A stretch of 64,000 bases of DNA, from positions 52,118,597 through 52,182,596 of the forward strand of contig CM065303.1 of NCBI GenBank assembly GCA_032871835.1, written 5' to 3'. Numbering within the stretch: the first letter of the stretch is position 1; the number at the start of each line of letters is the position of its first letter. The notes beneath the pieces are model-generated. The model did no database searches. It was not told the DNA's origin and was given only the letters and a program-made list of their open reading frames with translations. The translations under genes were made by a program, and so were the position numbers. This document shows, piece after piece, positions 34,139-47,082 of the stretch. Source of the stretch: Dipteronia dyeriana (Eukaryota > Streptophyta > Magnoliopsida > Sapindales > Sapindaceae).

Positions 34139-36245
34139 TTTGAACCTCGTTCACCGGTCACGCAGTAAAAATGGGTTTTAATTTTTTTTTATACATATCG
34201 TAATCTGTATCTGAGACCAGTGAACTTGTGATCGTATTTATTTTTGGAACAAATACATATACTAATTATTACACTAATAAAATATATATGTAAATACAGA
34301 AAATTGTAATCAATAATAAAAAAGAAGATTAAAAGAATCATACCAACGTTTGGAGGCTCCTTCACTTTTCGATATGCTTCTGGTTTGTACCAATGATCTT
34401 CCTTGCTATGTTCCGGGACTGGTAACTGCTTGTGGACACGTCACGGTCTTAGGTACTTAGAATAGAGGATGTAGGAAAACTAAGAAACTCTTTCTTAATT
34501 TTCACTATACAACACTTGCATTGTTTGCATCTCATGCACTTAAATCTTTTTTATTTTTTATTTTTTATTTTTTATTTTTTATACACATAAGCACACAGAG
34601 CAAAAATATGTATATATTCTTATTTATGCGTCTCACGCATATGCTTGCACACTGATGCTCACTTGTTCATGCACCTACATAATGCACAAAAGCAAAAAAA
34701 ATTGATGTGTGTGGCACATATATACATATGTATATATATATAAAACAAAAAAAAACAAACTTGGCCTTTAACTTTTGTCAATATATATATATATATACAT
34801 ATATCAGTGCTCTGAGTGTTCTCATGCACACCTCATCTTTTTTTATATAAATAATATATATCATATATATAATATTTAAATATTTAAATATTTGATCAAA
34901 TCTATATTTGACTTTTTAAAACTTTCAAATAAAAAATATCTCATATCTTTTATTTGATTTTAATTTTGAATTCAAACTATTCAAAATTCAAAAATAAAAT
35001 ATTTAATTTAATAAAATAAAATAATAATATTATCTTATTTTATTCAAAAATAACATACACCCTCCATTTAGTGATTAATAACATAATTAAATAATCTCAT
35101 TATTTAATTTATTTAATCTATTTAATCACCATTATTCATTAATTAAATAATCTTATTATTTAATTAATTCCCGAATAAATACGTGTCACTTTCGTAACAC
35201 AATTAACTGAACAATTCAATTAATTAACTGTGACCCTTGTTACCTAAATCGATCTGGCTAGCAAGGGGACCTAATGGACCCACAGTATTTTGAGCTCCAA
35301 TAATCCTAGGAATCATTAATTAATATTCATTGATTATTAACTCCGGTGTTATTCCACTAAAAACCTGAAGTTGCACTCTCTCAACTGCAGACGTTTTTAC
35401 ACAGACCGATACAACTCGGTGTCCATCGATATAGCTATTACATGTGGTGTGATCCTTCACAGTAGTTCATAATTAGAGCTGGGTCATAAGGTCCGTTGTA
35501 CCCCTCCAATTACATATATCCTTTAAGTACCATTGATTCTCTACAGGACAATAAATCCTATTTCCTCACGGAATTAGGAGAACGCTCATATTGTCTAAGC
35601 CCCGAATCAACCCTTAAGGGAACTACCATCTACTTCTCACAAGAAGGAGTGTATTCCATTATTGTGTACTAAATTCCCAGCCACAAGCCAAACCGCAATC
35701 CCAACATACGGAGTATATTGATCAGGAAATGCATCTGACCTCACCCATGGTATATCAAATACCACGATCTAACCTGAAGGAGTCGATAAGACGCTTAGGA
35801 TTAAGATCACCCACATATAGCCATCATTAGTTGATATATATGAATCTCATCGGTAAACGAATCTTGGTGTGAGATTCATATAGATCATGGCCCAGTCCTA
35901 TATGATCACATCATACAAGGTGTCTCCATTCTCATATCTCATATGAATGATTCAGGATAGAATCATTGTACATTACGGAATGGACCGCAGCTATAGATTA
36001 ACCACAAATAAAGTACCCAGCTTTTTTTGCTATCTATGGACTCTTTAGATTACACTTCTCTTACTGTATCCATCCGTATATGACACTCATATACACAATT
36101 CGAGATTACATCCGGCAATTCAGGATGTTAATATGTGCACAAGTTTATAAAATAAATAACATAATAAGAATGAATTGAACCTTTCTTTTTATTTACTTCA
36201 TAAATCCATTTACAAATTACATGCTTAGGGCATAAACCCCAACAC
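34139..36245 (-). repeat. E1 5' LTR
   Basis: It runs from TGTTGGGG (36244) to GAGGTTCAAA (34139) on the minus strand, about 2.1 kb. It contains a run of five attttttt-type units near 34552-34581 and an insertion-like stretch near 34714-34772, both absent from the 3' LTR. Confidence 0.9.
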
Positions 36246-36250
36246 TTCTA

Positions 36251-37659
36251 GCCGCAATGTATTTCGCTTTGGAAGAAGAAAGTGAGACGGAATTTTGTTT
36301 CTTACTTTGCTAAGAAACCAAGTTATTCCCTAAGTAAAAGCAACCACCCGATGTGCTTTTACGATCATCAATGTTTCCTGCCCAATCTTTATCACAATAG
36401 TCAACAAGAATATATTGAGTATCTAAAGAATAAAATAAGCCAAGATTATGTGTTCCTTTTATATTCCTAATGATTCTTGTATCGACTTTCAAGTAAGACT
36501 CCTTAGGTTTAGCTTGAAACCTAGCTCACAAACAAACATTAAAACAAATATTCGAACGGCTAGCCGTTAGGTAGAGTAGAATACCTATCATGGTCCTATA
36601 GAGGCTTTGATCATCACTCTTCCTTTTTCTTCTTTGTCAAGTTTTAGAGTAGTATTCATGGGTGTTTCAAAGTCATTACTATTTTCAAGCCCAAACTTAT
36701 GAACAATTTTTTTTAGCATATTTGGATTGTGTTAACATGATACCATCACTAGATTGTTTCACTTGTATACCAAGAAAGTAATTGAGTTCACTCAATGTAC
36801 TCATTTCAAATTCACTTGACATGACACTGACAAACTCTTTAACGTTGGTTTTACATGTACACCCAAATACAATGTCATCCACATATATTTGTACAACAAA
36901 ATGTCATTGTCATGATGCTTGACAAACAAAGTCCTATCGATGTCACCTCTCCTATAGCTGTTCTTAATAAGATATTGAGTCAACATATCATACCAAGCTC
37001 TAGGAGCTTGCTTAGGCCATAGAGAGCATTTTTCACTTTATATATGATTAGGAGATTGTGGGTCTACAAAACCCTTAGGTTGTTCATCATACACTTTGTC
37101 TTGAAGGTATCCATTGAGAAAAGCCCTTATGACATCCATTTGATATAATTTGAATTTCTTAAGATATGCAATGGATAACAAAAGTCTAATGGACTCAGGA
37201 CATGCAACGGGTGCAAAAGTATCATCAAATGTCTACACTCTCAATTTGAGTGTAACCTTGAGCCACTAGTCTAGCTTTATTTCTCATAATCTTGCCACTT
37301 TCATCTGTCTTAATCCTAAACCCCCATTTTGTACCAATCATTTTAATGTCTTTTGGTCTAAGAACTAAATACCATATTTTATTCCACTCAAATTGATTTA
37401 GATATCCTTGCATAGCCCCAACCCAAAATTCACCAATTATTGCCTCAATAATATTTTAGGTTCAATTTGAGATGTGTAGCAAGTATAGGAAATTTGTTTA
37501 GCTTGTTGTCTTCTAGTTCTAACCCCTTCACTCAAATCTCATATGATGTATTTTTGATAGTACATTTCTAAGTCTAGAGTTAGAATTTTCAACATTATGT
37601 TCATTTTGTTGATTACCATTAATAGCATATTCTAACCCTTGACTTCCTTCTCCAACTCT
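36251..37659 (-). pseudogene. E2 reverse transcriptase and RNase H start
   Basis: Minus frames contain NQFEWNKIWYLVLRP, GTKWGFRIKTDESGKI, ARLVAQGYTQIE, MDVIRAFLNGYLQ, the YVDDIVFG catalytic box (about 36870), YFLGIQVKQ, DWAGNIDDRKSTSGG and SVSLSSSKAKYIAA, stopping at the E1 junction. The wording of these motifs is SIRE/Maximus-like. Stops and frame changes occur at about 37225, 36900 and 36310. At 37660 the sequence ends in an LTR of another element, so integrase, protease and gag of E2 are missing here. Confidence 0.85.
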
Positions 37660-40353
37660 TAAAATATATAAACCCCGTTAAATTGCTTAAAGCTAACATA
37701 GAAGGGGAGTGGGGGGTGAATAGGTTTTTACACCTTTTTCATTCCCTTGAAAAAATACAAAAGTTTGTTCCTTTAGTTAGCTTGTATCTCAATATAATAA
37801 CAAATGAAAGTACACATAGAATATTGAAAAACATATTCAATTAAGCATATCAATTAAAGTCTACAATTTGCAAGTGAAGATATCAATACTAAAACTAAAA
37901 GCAACTAGTACTTGTATTATATAAGTTCAATATATACAAGTACAAATGAAAGAATGACTATATACAAATAAGTCAACTTATAAAGATAATCGATAAATAC
38001 AACTTTGATCATGAGAAAGTATTACAAACCTTGTACGTGCACAAATCGTAAACAATAGCACTATGGAAAAGAAAAGGTCGTTCCCACAGAGAATTAATTA
38101 CCTACTAAAATAAAGCATTTATATATATATGACACTCTAAGACTCAAATCTAACTAAAAATAAGAAAACAAAGACTCTAAATGCACACACACGAATGTGG
38201 TATTTCATTTGATTATTAAACTAAAGAAAATTAAATAACATGAATTAAAATGCAACATAATTTGAATGAGAAAAAATAATAGAAAACACTAGTTAGGACC
38301 TCTATCCACCACTAAATAATCATCCAATCCATAGACAATAATGAAGTTAAAATATAATCAAACATCATGAAGATATTCACGACAAAGTGTTAGCATCCTA
38401 CTCGAATCGTATAGATTCTCTCTTAGTTAGTATGTAAGTTGCATGTCATCTAGATAAATACGTGTATTCCAGATTATAACCTAGCAAGGGCCTCTACTAG
38501 ATTTAATAATCAGAACCCATTAAGAACGAAGAGAATATGAATATCACACAAACCCTAGAATATGGCATTTATTCCAAGTAATCCATGAATCAATTTCCCT
38601 TAATTAGGTCTTAATCCAATTAATTGTTGCATGCAAGAATATGTCCGTATGGCATTCGAAGTCTATCCTACAACATAGATCCTAAAATCATACTTCTAAG
38701 ATGGCCAATCAAAGAAACAAAGATAATAGAAAAATAATTCTTATATAGAAATTGAAATCATCGTATAAGAAAAATAATACTTCATTACAACATAAAACTT
38801 GTCTATGTAATTAGAATCATGTCTAGGGCTTCAAGTTAGCCATAACAAATAAGAAAATTAGCTAGAAATAAAAACTAGAAAAATAAATAAAAACATCTAA
38901 TCTAAAGAAAGGTAGAAGAAGAGAATGTTGATGGAGTCTTCAATCTTCTATCTTCAACTCTTCACCCATCCATTGAAGAAACTCTTGGTATTTATAGATG
39001 ACTTCTCCGTGTAGATTCCCAATTTACTTTGTTGTAGGAAATACACCAAGTAGGAAAGAAGAATGAAATAAGGAATGAGAATCCTTTCCTAACTTGGATT
39101 TCTTCTTTTGACGATTAATTCCTAATTTGAGTTTAGGAAGTTTCCCAAACATGTCTTGATCTTCTGTAGATATTAGAATTTAATTTGGGAAGCTTTGGAA
39201 ATAATTTTGGATCAATTCGGAGTGGAAATCAGCAAAAAATAAGCAATGACCGCTATGGGTGTCACGACGCTATTGATGGTGGAAAATATTGATCCCGACC
39301 GCTGTGACTACTACTGTGAAAATACACATCGGCTAGACAACATTTATGATTTCTAGCTCTGACCTTCAGTTAGTAAAACGGCTATAACTTCCTCTAAAAA
39401 AACTCGAATTGACAAACCGTAAAGTACGTCGGAAACTATACTTCTAAGGCTTTCCGAAAACATGTAGATCGTAACCTGGTTCAATGTGAGGAAGGAGTTA
39501 TGGTCTTCACAAGTTGGATGTGCTGCAGAGGCATTTCTCCAAACTTCACTAAAAATAACTTTTTTGTCTTCATAGTCACTCCAAGAGCTATCTTCTACAC
39601 AATCTCAACAAACAAATTAAAATATTCAATTTCACTCAAGAACATAGCATAAAACATAGGAATTAGGGGTCTCAAATATCAACATTTGTCAACCTAATAG
39701 AAAGTATGCATTACAAGTATTATAAAGATCTTGTTTACAAGGATATTGAAAAGTGAGGATCTAAATAAGATACAACCAAAACATACATAAATATTAAAGA
39801 GATAAGGAAAATGACATTTGGCATTTTAATTTTTACGTGGTAAAACCTCTGAAGAGAAAACATATACGAGTTGAATCCATAACCACCGGTAAACTGCCTT
39901 TCACTAGATGATAAAAGTGCACCCTCAAAATTGACCAATCCACATGATACACTCTCTATTGGATATCTTTTTTACCCTACCCAGCATACTAATGAATGAC
40001 TTGCCAACTTTATATCCAAGACACATCACATGTCTCTGGAAAGTTTCTTTGCTTGACTATCTAGATCATCCCATTCCTAGTCAAGCATTCCTTGCTTAAC
40101 TATATGGATCATCTCGATCCTAGTTAAGACTTCATGCTATTTACAAGGACTTCCTAAACGTGATTAAATGTATGCAAATACAAACATATGCAATATAGAA
40201 AATGTGATCAATATATCCTATGGAAACTAGAAATGGACAATGAGCACACAATGTATATTTCTCTAGTTTATAATCCTAATCAATATGACATCACACAAAT
40301 GAAGCATGTAACATATAAAATATATAGACTAGGTACACTCCATGAAGAACTAG
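37660..40353 (-). mobile_element. E5 3' LTR, SIRE-like, first part (itself interrupted)
   Basis: At 37660 it starts with the complement of an LTR end, followed by the U5 signature aggggagtggggggtgaatagg. It contains an unrelated insertion (38028-39709) and then the acgtggtaaaacctc block (39836-39850). It is cut by E3 at 40359 and continues at 52218, ending at 53911 with TGTTAGG on the minus strand. The pieces add up to about 2.7 kb, the normal size of this LTR family. Confidence 0.75.
38028..39709. mobile_element. Unclassified 1.7-kb insertion in the LTR
   Basis: The LTR alignment breaks at 38028 and resumes after 39716. The 7-bp sequence ATTACAA is present on both sides (38021-38027 and 39710-39716). 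The insert is AT-rich and non-coding, begins near acgtgcacaaatcg, and has a ggtcgttcccacagagaatt phrase reminiscent of plant gypsy LTR-adjacent repeats. No terminal inverted repeats or clear TG...CA ends were found, so the class is unknown. Confidence 0.6.
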
Positions 40354-40358
40354 ACATA

Positions 40359-42469
40359 TGTTGGAACCCCGTTCACCGGTCACGCAGCGGAAGTAGGTTT
40401 TAAATTTTTTAATACAGATCATAATCTGATCTGGGACCAGTGAACTTGGGATTGTAAGTATTTTTCGAAACAAATACATACAATATGTAAACACAGGAAA
40501 TTGAAATCAATATAATCATAAGAAGAAAATCATACCAACGTTTGGAGGCTCCTTCACTTTATATTATGCTTCTGTCTGAACCAATCTTACCAACGTTTAG
40601 AGGCTTCTTCACTTTACGATGTGCTTCTGTCTGAACCACTCGATCTCCCTCGCTATCTCCGGGGACTGGTAACTGTGTGTAGGCGTGTGATGATCTCAAG
40701 AACTTGAATGGAGGATGTAGAGAGTAGAAGAACCAAAGAAACCTTTTATTATATTTTTTTTTCTTTTTGGCCGCCTGTTCAACACTTGAACAGTTTTCTA
40801 TTCCTTTTTTTTTAACTCTCACGTACACATACTTGCACCATTACGTGTTGTTTGCATCTAATGCCCAATCTATTGTCTGCGTTGATCTCACGCAAAAATC
40901 ATATGAATTGCCTCTCATGCCAATTTTTTTTTTGGTACTGATATGTGTTTGTCTTTTATTTATTCACACACACACAAGTTTGCATCCCATGCAAACATTG
41001 TATGCATTCTTATCAAAAATTCAAACACCACAATTTGCATCAAATATAAATTGAATAGCAGATGGTGCGTGTCATGTGCTTCTCTTCTTGCGTTGATTGT
41101 ATTTATCGTATAATTATCCTTTTCAAATATATCTAATATATTAAAAGTGATAATAAATATTTTTAAATTTATACTTAAATTCAAAAACTTAGATAAATGA
41201 TTTAGTAAAATAAAATAATTCTATTATTTTATTTTCATCTAAATCCATATATTAACTAACACCCTCCAATTAATAGTTAATTAATAATTCATAATTATCA
41301 ATATAATTAAATAATCTAATTATTTAATTAATTTAACTATTAACATTCATTAATTAAATAATCTCATTATTCAATTAATTCCCGAATATATACGTGTCAC
41401 TTTCATAACACAATTAATTGGACAATCAAATTAATTAACCGTGACCCTTGTTACCTAAATCGATCGGGCTAGCAAGGGAACCTAATGGACCCACAATATT
41501 TTGAGCTCCAATAATCTTCAGAATCATTAATTAAACTCTTTAATTAATATTCCTTGATTATTAACTCCGGTGTTATTCCACTAAAAATCTGAAGCTGCAC
41601 TATGTCAACTATAGACGTTTTTACACAAACCGATACAACTCGGTGTCCATCGATATATCTATTACATATGGTGTGATCCTCCACAACAGGTCATAATTAG
41701 AGTTGGGTCATAATGCCCATTATACCCCTCTAATTACATATATCCTTTAAGTACTGTTGATTCTCTACTGGACAATAAATCCTATTTCCTCACGGAATTA
41801 AGAGAGCGCTCATATTGTCCAAGCTCCGAATCAACCCTTAAGGGAACTACCATCTACTTCTCACAAGAAGGAGTGGATTCCACTAATGTGTACAAACCTT
41901 CCCAGCCACAAGCCAAACCGTAATCCCAACATACGGAGCATATTGATTGGGAACAACATCCGACCTCACCCATGGTATATCAAAGACCACGATATAACCT
42001 GAAGGAGTCGATAAGACACTCAGGATTAAGATCACCCACATATAGCCATCATTAGTTGATATATATGAATCTCATTGGTAAACGGATCTTGGTGAGAGGT
42101 TCATATAGATCATGGCCCAGTCCTATATGATCACATCATACAAGGTGCCTCCATTCCTATATCTTATATGAATGATTCAGGATAGAATCATTGTACATTA
42201 CAGAATGGACCGCAGCTATAAATTAACCACAAATAATGTACCCAGCTTTATTTGCTATCTATGGACTCTTTAGATTGCACGTCTCTTACTGTATCCATCC
42301 GTATATGACACTCATATGCATAGTTCGAGATTACATCCGGCAATCTTGGATGTTAAATATATGCACAAGTTATAAAATAAACAACACAACAAGAATGAAT
42401 TGAACTTTTCTTTTTATTTATTTCATAAATCCATTTACAAATTACATCATTAGGGCATAAACCCTAACA
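40359..42469 (-). repeat. E3 3' LTR
   Basis: On the minus strand it starts TGTTAGGGTTTATGCCC and ends GGGGTTCCAACA. It holds a 55-bp tandem duplication (40534-40588 and 40589-40643) also present in the 5' LTR (from 50261 and 50316) but single in E1. Confidence 0.92.
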
Positions 42470-42483
42470 ATCTCCCACTTGCA

Positions 42484-43980
42484 CTAAATCATGTGAGGCA
42501 TGTCTCATAACCCTAGACCATCTAGGTGACCCGAAAACACTTTAGCTGGTAAGGTTTTCATAAATGGAACATCATGATTATCTTGTGAGGCTATCTTGGT
42601 GACGATCACATCTCCTCTCTACACTATCTCTCTGATGAGATGATACTTTCTCTCTATTGCTTCCCTCTCTTGTGGCTTCTTGGTTCTTTGGAATTAGCCA
42701 CAGCACCACTGTTATCACAATAAAGTGTGATGGCCTTATCCAGGTCTGGAACAACTTTCAGATCACTCAAGAACCTACGGAGCCAAATAGCCTCTTTAGC
42801 AGCTTCACAAGCGGCTATATATTCGGCTTCTATGATGGAGTCAGCAATGCAAGATTGCTTGATACTTTTCTACACAATGGCTCCACCACCCAGGGTGAAT
42901 ACTGATCCAGATGTGGATTTCCTAGAATTTCTGTCTGATTGAAAATCAGAATTCGTGTATCCTAACGGGATCAAATCCTGCTTGGAATTCACTAGCATAT
43001 AGTATCTCGTTCTCGGAAGATACTTGAGAATTGTATTGACAGCAACCCAATGATCCAATCCTGGGTTGGACTGATATATGATGACTATTCCCACTGCATA
43101 GCAGATGTCCGGTCTCGTGCATAACATAACATAAATGAGACTACCTATTGCCGATGCATAGGGTACACGTCTCATATCCTCAACATCTTAAGGTGTCTTG
43201 GGACACTGTTCCTTAGACAAGTGAACTCCATGTCTGGAAGGTAAAATACAATAAAAAATCGCACAAGAATCTTGTCGATAAAAGATGCCTAAGACAGTGC
43301 TAAGAGTTTGTTCTTACGATCCCTTATAAACTGGATTCCAAGAATATAACCTGCCTCTCCCAAATCTTTCATTTGGAATTGGCTAGCCAACTGGCCATTT
43401 ACATCCTAAAATACTCCCACATCATTCCTAATGAGTACGATATCATCTCTGTATAGGATCAAGAAAACTACTTTCTTGTCAATGATGCGCTTGTAGACAC
43501 AAGGCTCATCGATATTCTACTCAAAGCCATAGGTTTTGATCACATCATCAAACCTAATATTCCAAGATCTAGATGCATGCTTAAGTCCATAGATGGACTT
43601 TTACAGGTTGCAAATCTTTTGCTCTTGACCTGGAGACAATAATCCCTCTGGTTGAATCATATAGATGCTCTCATCAAGATTTCCATTCAAGAATGCAGTC
43701 TTGACGTCCATTTGCCAAATTTCATAATTGAAATAGGCATCAATGGATAAGAGAATCATAATAGACTTAAACATGGCTACTGGCAAGAAGGTCTATTCAT
43801 AATCAACCCTCTCTTTCTGGGTATAACCCTTGGCCACTAGCCTTGCCTTGAAGGTCTCTACCTTTCCGTCTACTTCTCTCTTTCTCTTATAGATCCACTT
43901 ACACCCTATGGGTTTTACCCCATCTGGTAAGTCTATAAGATCTCAGACTGAGTTAGAGTTCATGGACTCCATCTAGAGAT
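42484..43980 (-). pseudogene. E3 reverse transcriptase and RNase H
   Basis: Minus frames include MFKSIMILLSIDAYF, QMDVKTAFLNGNLDESIY (43601-43786) and, after several stops, YASAIGSLIYVMLCTRPDIC and GYTNSDFQSDRNSRKSTSG (42870-43175). In the E1-type YVDD region (about 43435-43475) the sequence predicts ILYRDDI in place of LYVDDI. RNase H ends GLGLRDMPHMI with a stop at 42484. Many frame changes show it is inactive. Confidence 0.82.
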
Positions 43981-44422
43981 TCATGTCTTTAAGACATTCC
44001 TTTTTATCAGGATCTTCCATTACATTCTTAAATGTCAATGGATCATTCACACTATCAGCAGAGATAACACATTGTCCCTCACTTATACCTAAATAGCGTT
44101 CAGGTTGTCTCACAACCCTCTCACTACATCTAGGTGGTAGTGTATCCTGATCAGAAACCATCTGACTCTCAGATGTTTGTGGATCAACAACTCTTGTTGA
44201 TAAAGCACTAGTCTCACCAGACTCTAACTCAATTAATACAATCTTAGAACGAGGTTTATGGTCACTAATATGATTGTCCTCAAGAAACACAGCATTTATC
44301 AATACAAATACTTTGTTATCTTCGGGACTATATAAGTGTCCACCTCTGGTCTCCTTAGAGTATCCTACAAACAAGCATACCACAGACTTGGGGTCTACCT
44401 TTCTATTTCTGTTCTTCATCAC
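43973..44422 (-). pseudogene. E3 integrase C-terminal part and RT linker
   Basis: A continuous 149-codon frame carries DPKSVVCLFVGYSKETRGG, FYSPED-like HLYSPEDNKVF, and the linker CSERVVRQPERYLG up to VNDPLTFKNVMEDPDK. It is the best-preserved open frame in E3. Confidence 0.82.
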
Positions 44423-45318
44423 GTGTGCTGGACACCCTCATATGTGAAAATGCTGTAAACTAGCTTTACGACCATTCCACAATTCAAGGGGAGTCTTAGA
44501 AACAGATTTGGATGGCACTACATTCAAAATGTATGCCTCTGTTTGTAACTCATATCCCCAGAAGGAATTTGGTAATAATGAGAAACTAATCATACATCTC
44601 ACCATTTCCATCAGGGTTCTATTTCTCCTCTCCGCTACACTATTTTACTGAGGTGTACCGGGAGCTGTGAGTTGGGAAACTATCCAATGCTCAAATATGA
44701 AGTCTTCAAACTCTTGGTCAAGGTACTCACCTCCATGATCTGATCGTAGTGACTTGTTAGTCCCATATAATTGATTCTCAACTTTTGCTCAGAATTCTTT
44801 GAACTTTTCAAATGTTTTCGACTTTTGTTGCATTAGGTAGACGTATCCGTATCTTGAGTAGTCATCTATAAAGGTGACATAATACTCATAACCACCGATA
44901 GCTTTAACATTCATCGGTCTACAGACTTCTGTATGTATAAGCTCTAGCGATTCTTTAACTCTAAGCCCTTTTCCAGTAAATGGTCTCTTAATCATCTTAC
45001 CTTCCAGATAAGATTCGTAGACAGGTAAGATGCTAACCTTTAACTTACTTAAAAGTCCGTTTTTTACTAATCTGTCTATCCGGTCAATGTTGATATGACC
45101 AAGCCTTATATGCCAGAGATACGTGTCATTATCTGGAGAAATCTTATGTCATTTAGTTTTAGGTTTTTCAACCTTAAACATTTCGGTGTTGAATAGTGTA
45201 GTATGTATTAATGGGCTTAACACATACAAATTATTTTCATTAATTCCTGAACAAATATTCAAACCATTCTTTCTAATAATAACAGACTTATTATTAAAAG
45301 AAACAGAATGTTTTTATT
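44423..45318 (-). pseudogene. E3 integrase core, interrupted upstream by a solo LTR
   Basis: Motifs include a degraded HHCC region (both Cys of CESCLEGK read as Tyr), LELIHTEVCRPM with Glu in place of the first catalytic Asp, FIDDYSRYGYVYLM and SLRSDHGGEYL. A stop follows KFKEF at 44789. Upstream the frame runs into the solo LTR at 45324. Confidence 0.82.
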
Positions 45319-46001
45319 CTAACTATTAGGTTTTAGATTTGCATTGGCTTGATTCCATAACAAAACGCTCATTGTTTGTATTGCTTAGTTGCTTAGGTGG
45401 TTCGTGATTAGATCGGGCTTCAAAGATGGAAAGCGACTTCGTATGCAAAGTTCGTCTTCAAGAGGATATATGCTTACTTGGATGCTAAGGTATGAAGATT
45501 CTTCCTCCTCTTGCAAGGCATAGGCACACACATACATTTCATTCATATGTGTCCCTGCATCATTGTGCACCATGTATAACACATTCACACACTTGAACAT
45601 GAATGCTCATGCATTGGTATGAAAATAACATGTTTTGGAAAATGCATGATTGGAGACTATCTCTATGTAGTTTGCATTCTAGTGTGAATTATGTTTGTAT
45701 GTGTATATATTTGCATAACATGGATATTGAAATTGAATTTAATCTCAAATCATTCTTGATTGAGTTCTGGCCATTTCGACTGCTCATACTATTGATTTCA
45801 AGTTCTAAGTCAAAAGATACTACACTTTCAACTCATGTTGCATACATTGTCTTCATCTTCATATATTGAGTCGAATTGTTATTTTTGGGTTGAGTATCTT
45901 ATATGCCCATGTCGGAGTTCGGAGGCCAAATAATAGTCGAAGAACGCAAGATGAGCGCAAGGGAAGAGGTGCGATGGCACAAGCCATCACTTGGCACCTT
46001 A

Positions 46002-46073
46002 TCGAGATGGCGCGTGGCCATCTCGGCCCCTAAGTCTTGCTGCCCCGAGATGCCCAAGCGCCATCTCGGGGAG
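46002..46073. repeat. Foldback in solo LTR (third copy)
   Basis: cgagatggcgcgtggccatctcgg is itself a near-perfect palindrome. It pairs again with tgccccgagatgcccaagcgccatctcgg downstream, so two nested hairpins are possible. Homologous to 2705-2774. Confidence 0.8.
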
Positions 46074-46878
46074 GCACTAAGGCATGAGGGTAAAATGGTC
46101 TTTTGGTTTGTTTTTCTTTAAAACCTCTCATTCCCACTCATTAATTACAAGTTGAGAAAAACGAATTTGAAGAACAAGTGCAGAATTTTTCTCTCAACAT
46201 TTTGATTTTTGTTTTTGTGATAACTTCTTCATCTCTACTCCGAATCACTTGATTCAAAAACCGATTTCGAGTGTCTTGAAGAGTTCTACAAACCCCAAGC
46301 ATGTACAGAGTTAAAGGATGTCTAGATGTTTCGTTGTGATCAGATCTTCAGTTCGTGATTTTCATCCTTGTTGGTAAAATCATCTTCTTCTTAGTTTTCT
46401 TCTTTGATCTTCTTATTGATTGATGCCTTTTGATTAAGAAGCATGACTAAGATGATTTCGATACCATTTTGTGGTTTGTTGATTTGATTTTCAAGTTTAG
46501 CTAGATTTGTGATAAGTTGATTGATTTGTGCTAAACTTGATGAACATGAAATTGTTTCTAGAAATCTGTTGTTCTTATGCTTGATTGACTATTTCTAGAT
46601 TTAATTTCATTTTCTAAGAACTAGGTCTACATCAATTGGTATATACATTTCATTGATTTGGTTCTTAGTTGATAACATGCTTAGGTTGCCTAGATACATT
46701 TGTGATTGTTCTTTGAAAGCATAATCTAGCTATCTAGTTGCATGTCTATAGAATTTGTTGATCATCATTTTCTATGTTGAGTGCTTGTTTGCGTTTTGCA
46801 TTCATAATCACTTAGAAGCCTTGTGAAGAGGTAGAAATTCTCATACCTTAGAGTGATTCTTTGATTTGAACAATTGGA

Positions 46879-47082
46879 AGTCTTAGCTAGAGTCGGGAGG
46901 ACTTGGATAGCTAAGCAAGTGGAAGTCTTTTCAAGAGGTGTGAGACCTCATATTGGTGAGCAAGGAAGTCTCAACTAGAGTCGGGAGGACTCGGATAGTT
47001 AAGCAAAAAGTCTTGCCTAGGGTCGGGAGGATCCGGAAAGGTGAGCAAGGAATCTTCCTAGAGACAGGAGGTCTTGGATAGG
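46879..47082 (+). repeat. Tandem array of about 42-bp units (about 5 copies)
   Basis: Units begin agtctt and include the ctagagtcgggaggact type. Homologous to 3777-4072 but with fewer copies. Confidence 0.8.

Larger units (their letters stand above)
23782..36245 (-). mobile_element. E1, Angela/BARE-like copia retrotransposon with both LTRs
   Basis: The 12.5-kb element has LTRs at 23782-25818 and 34139-36245, polypurine tract 25819-25829, pol and gag on the minus strand, and a primer site beside the 5' LTR. TTCTA is present at both outer junctions (23777-23781 and 36246-36250), with one extra base at the right. It interrupts RNase H of E2 and itself contains the solo LTR 30261-32859. The LTR start TGTTGGGGTTTATGCC recalls BARE/Angela elements. 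LTRs differ by roughly a dozen changes over the first 180 bp, so insertion is not very recent. Coding regions are broken and the element is not autonomous. Confidence 0.92.
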
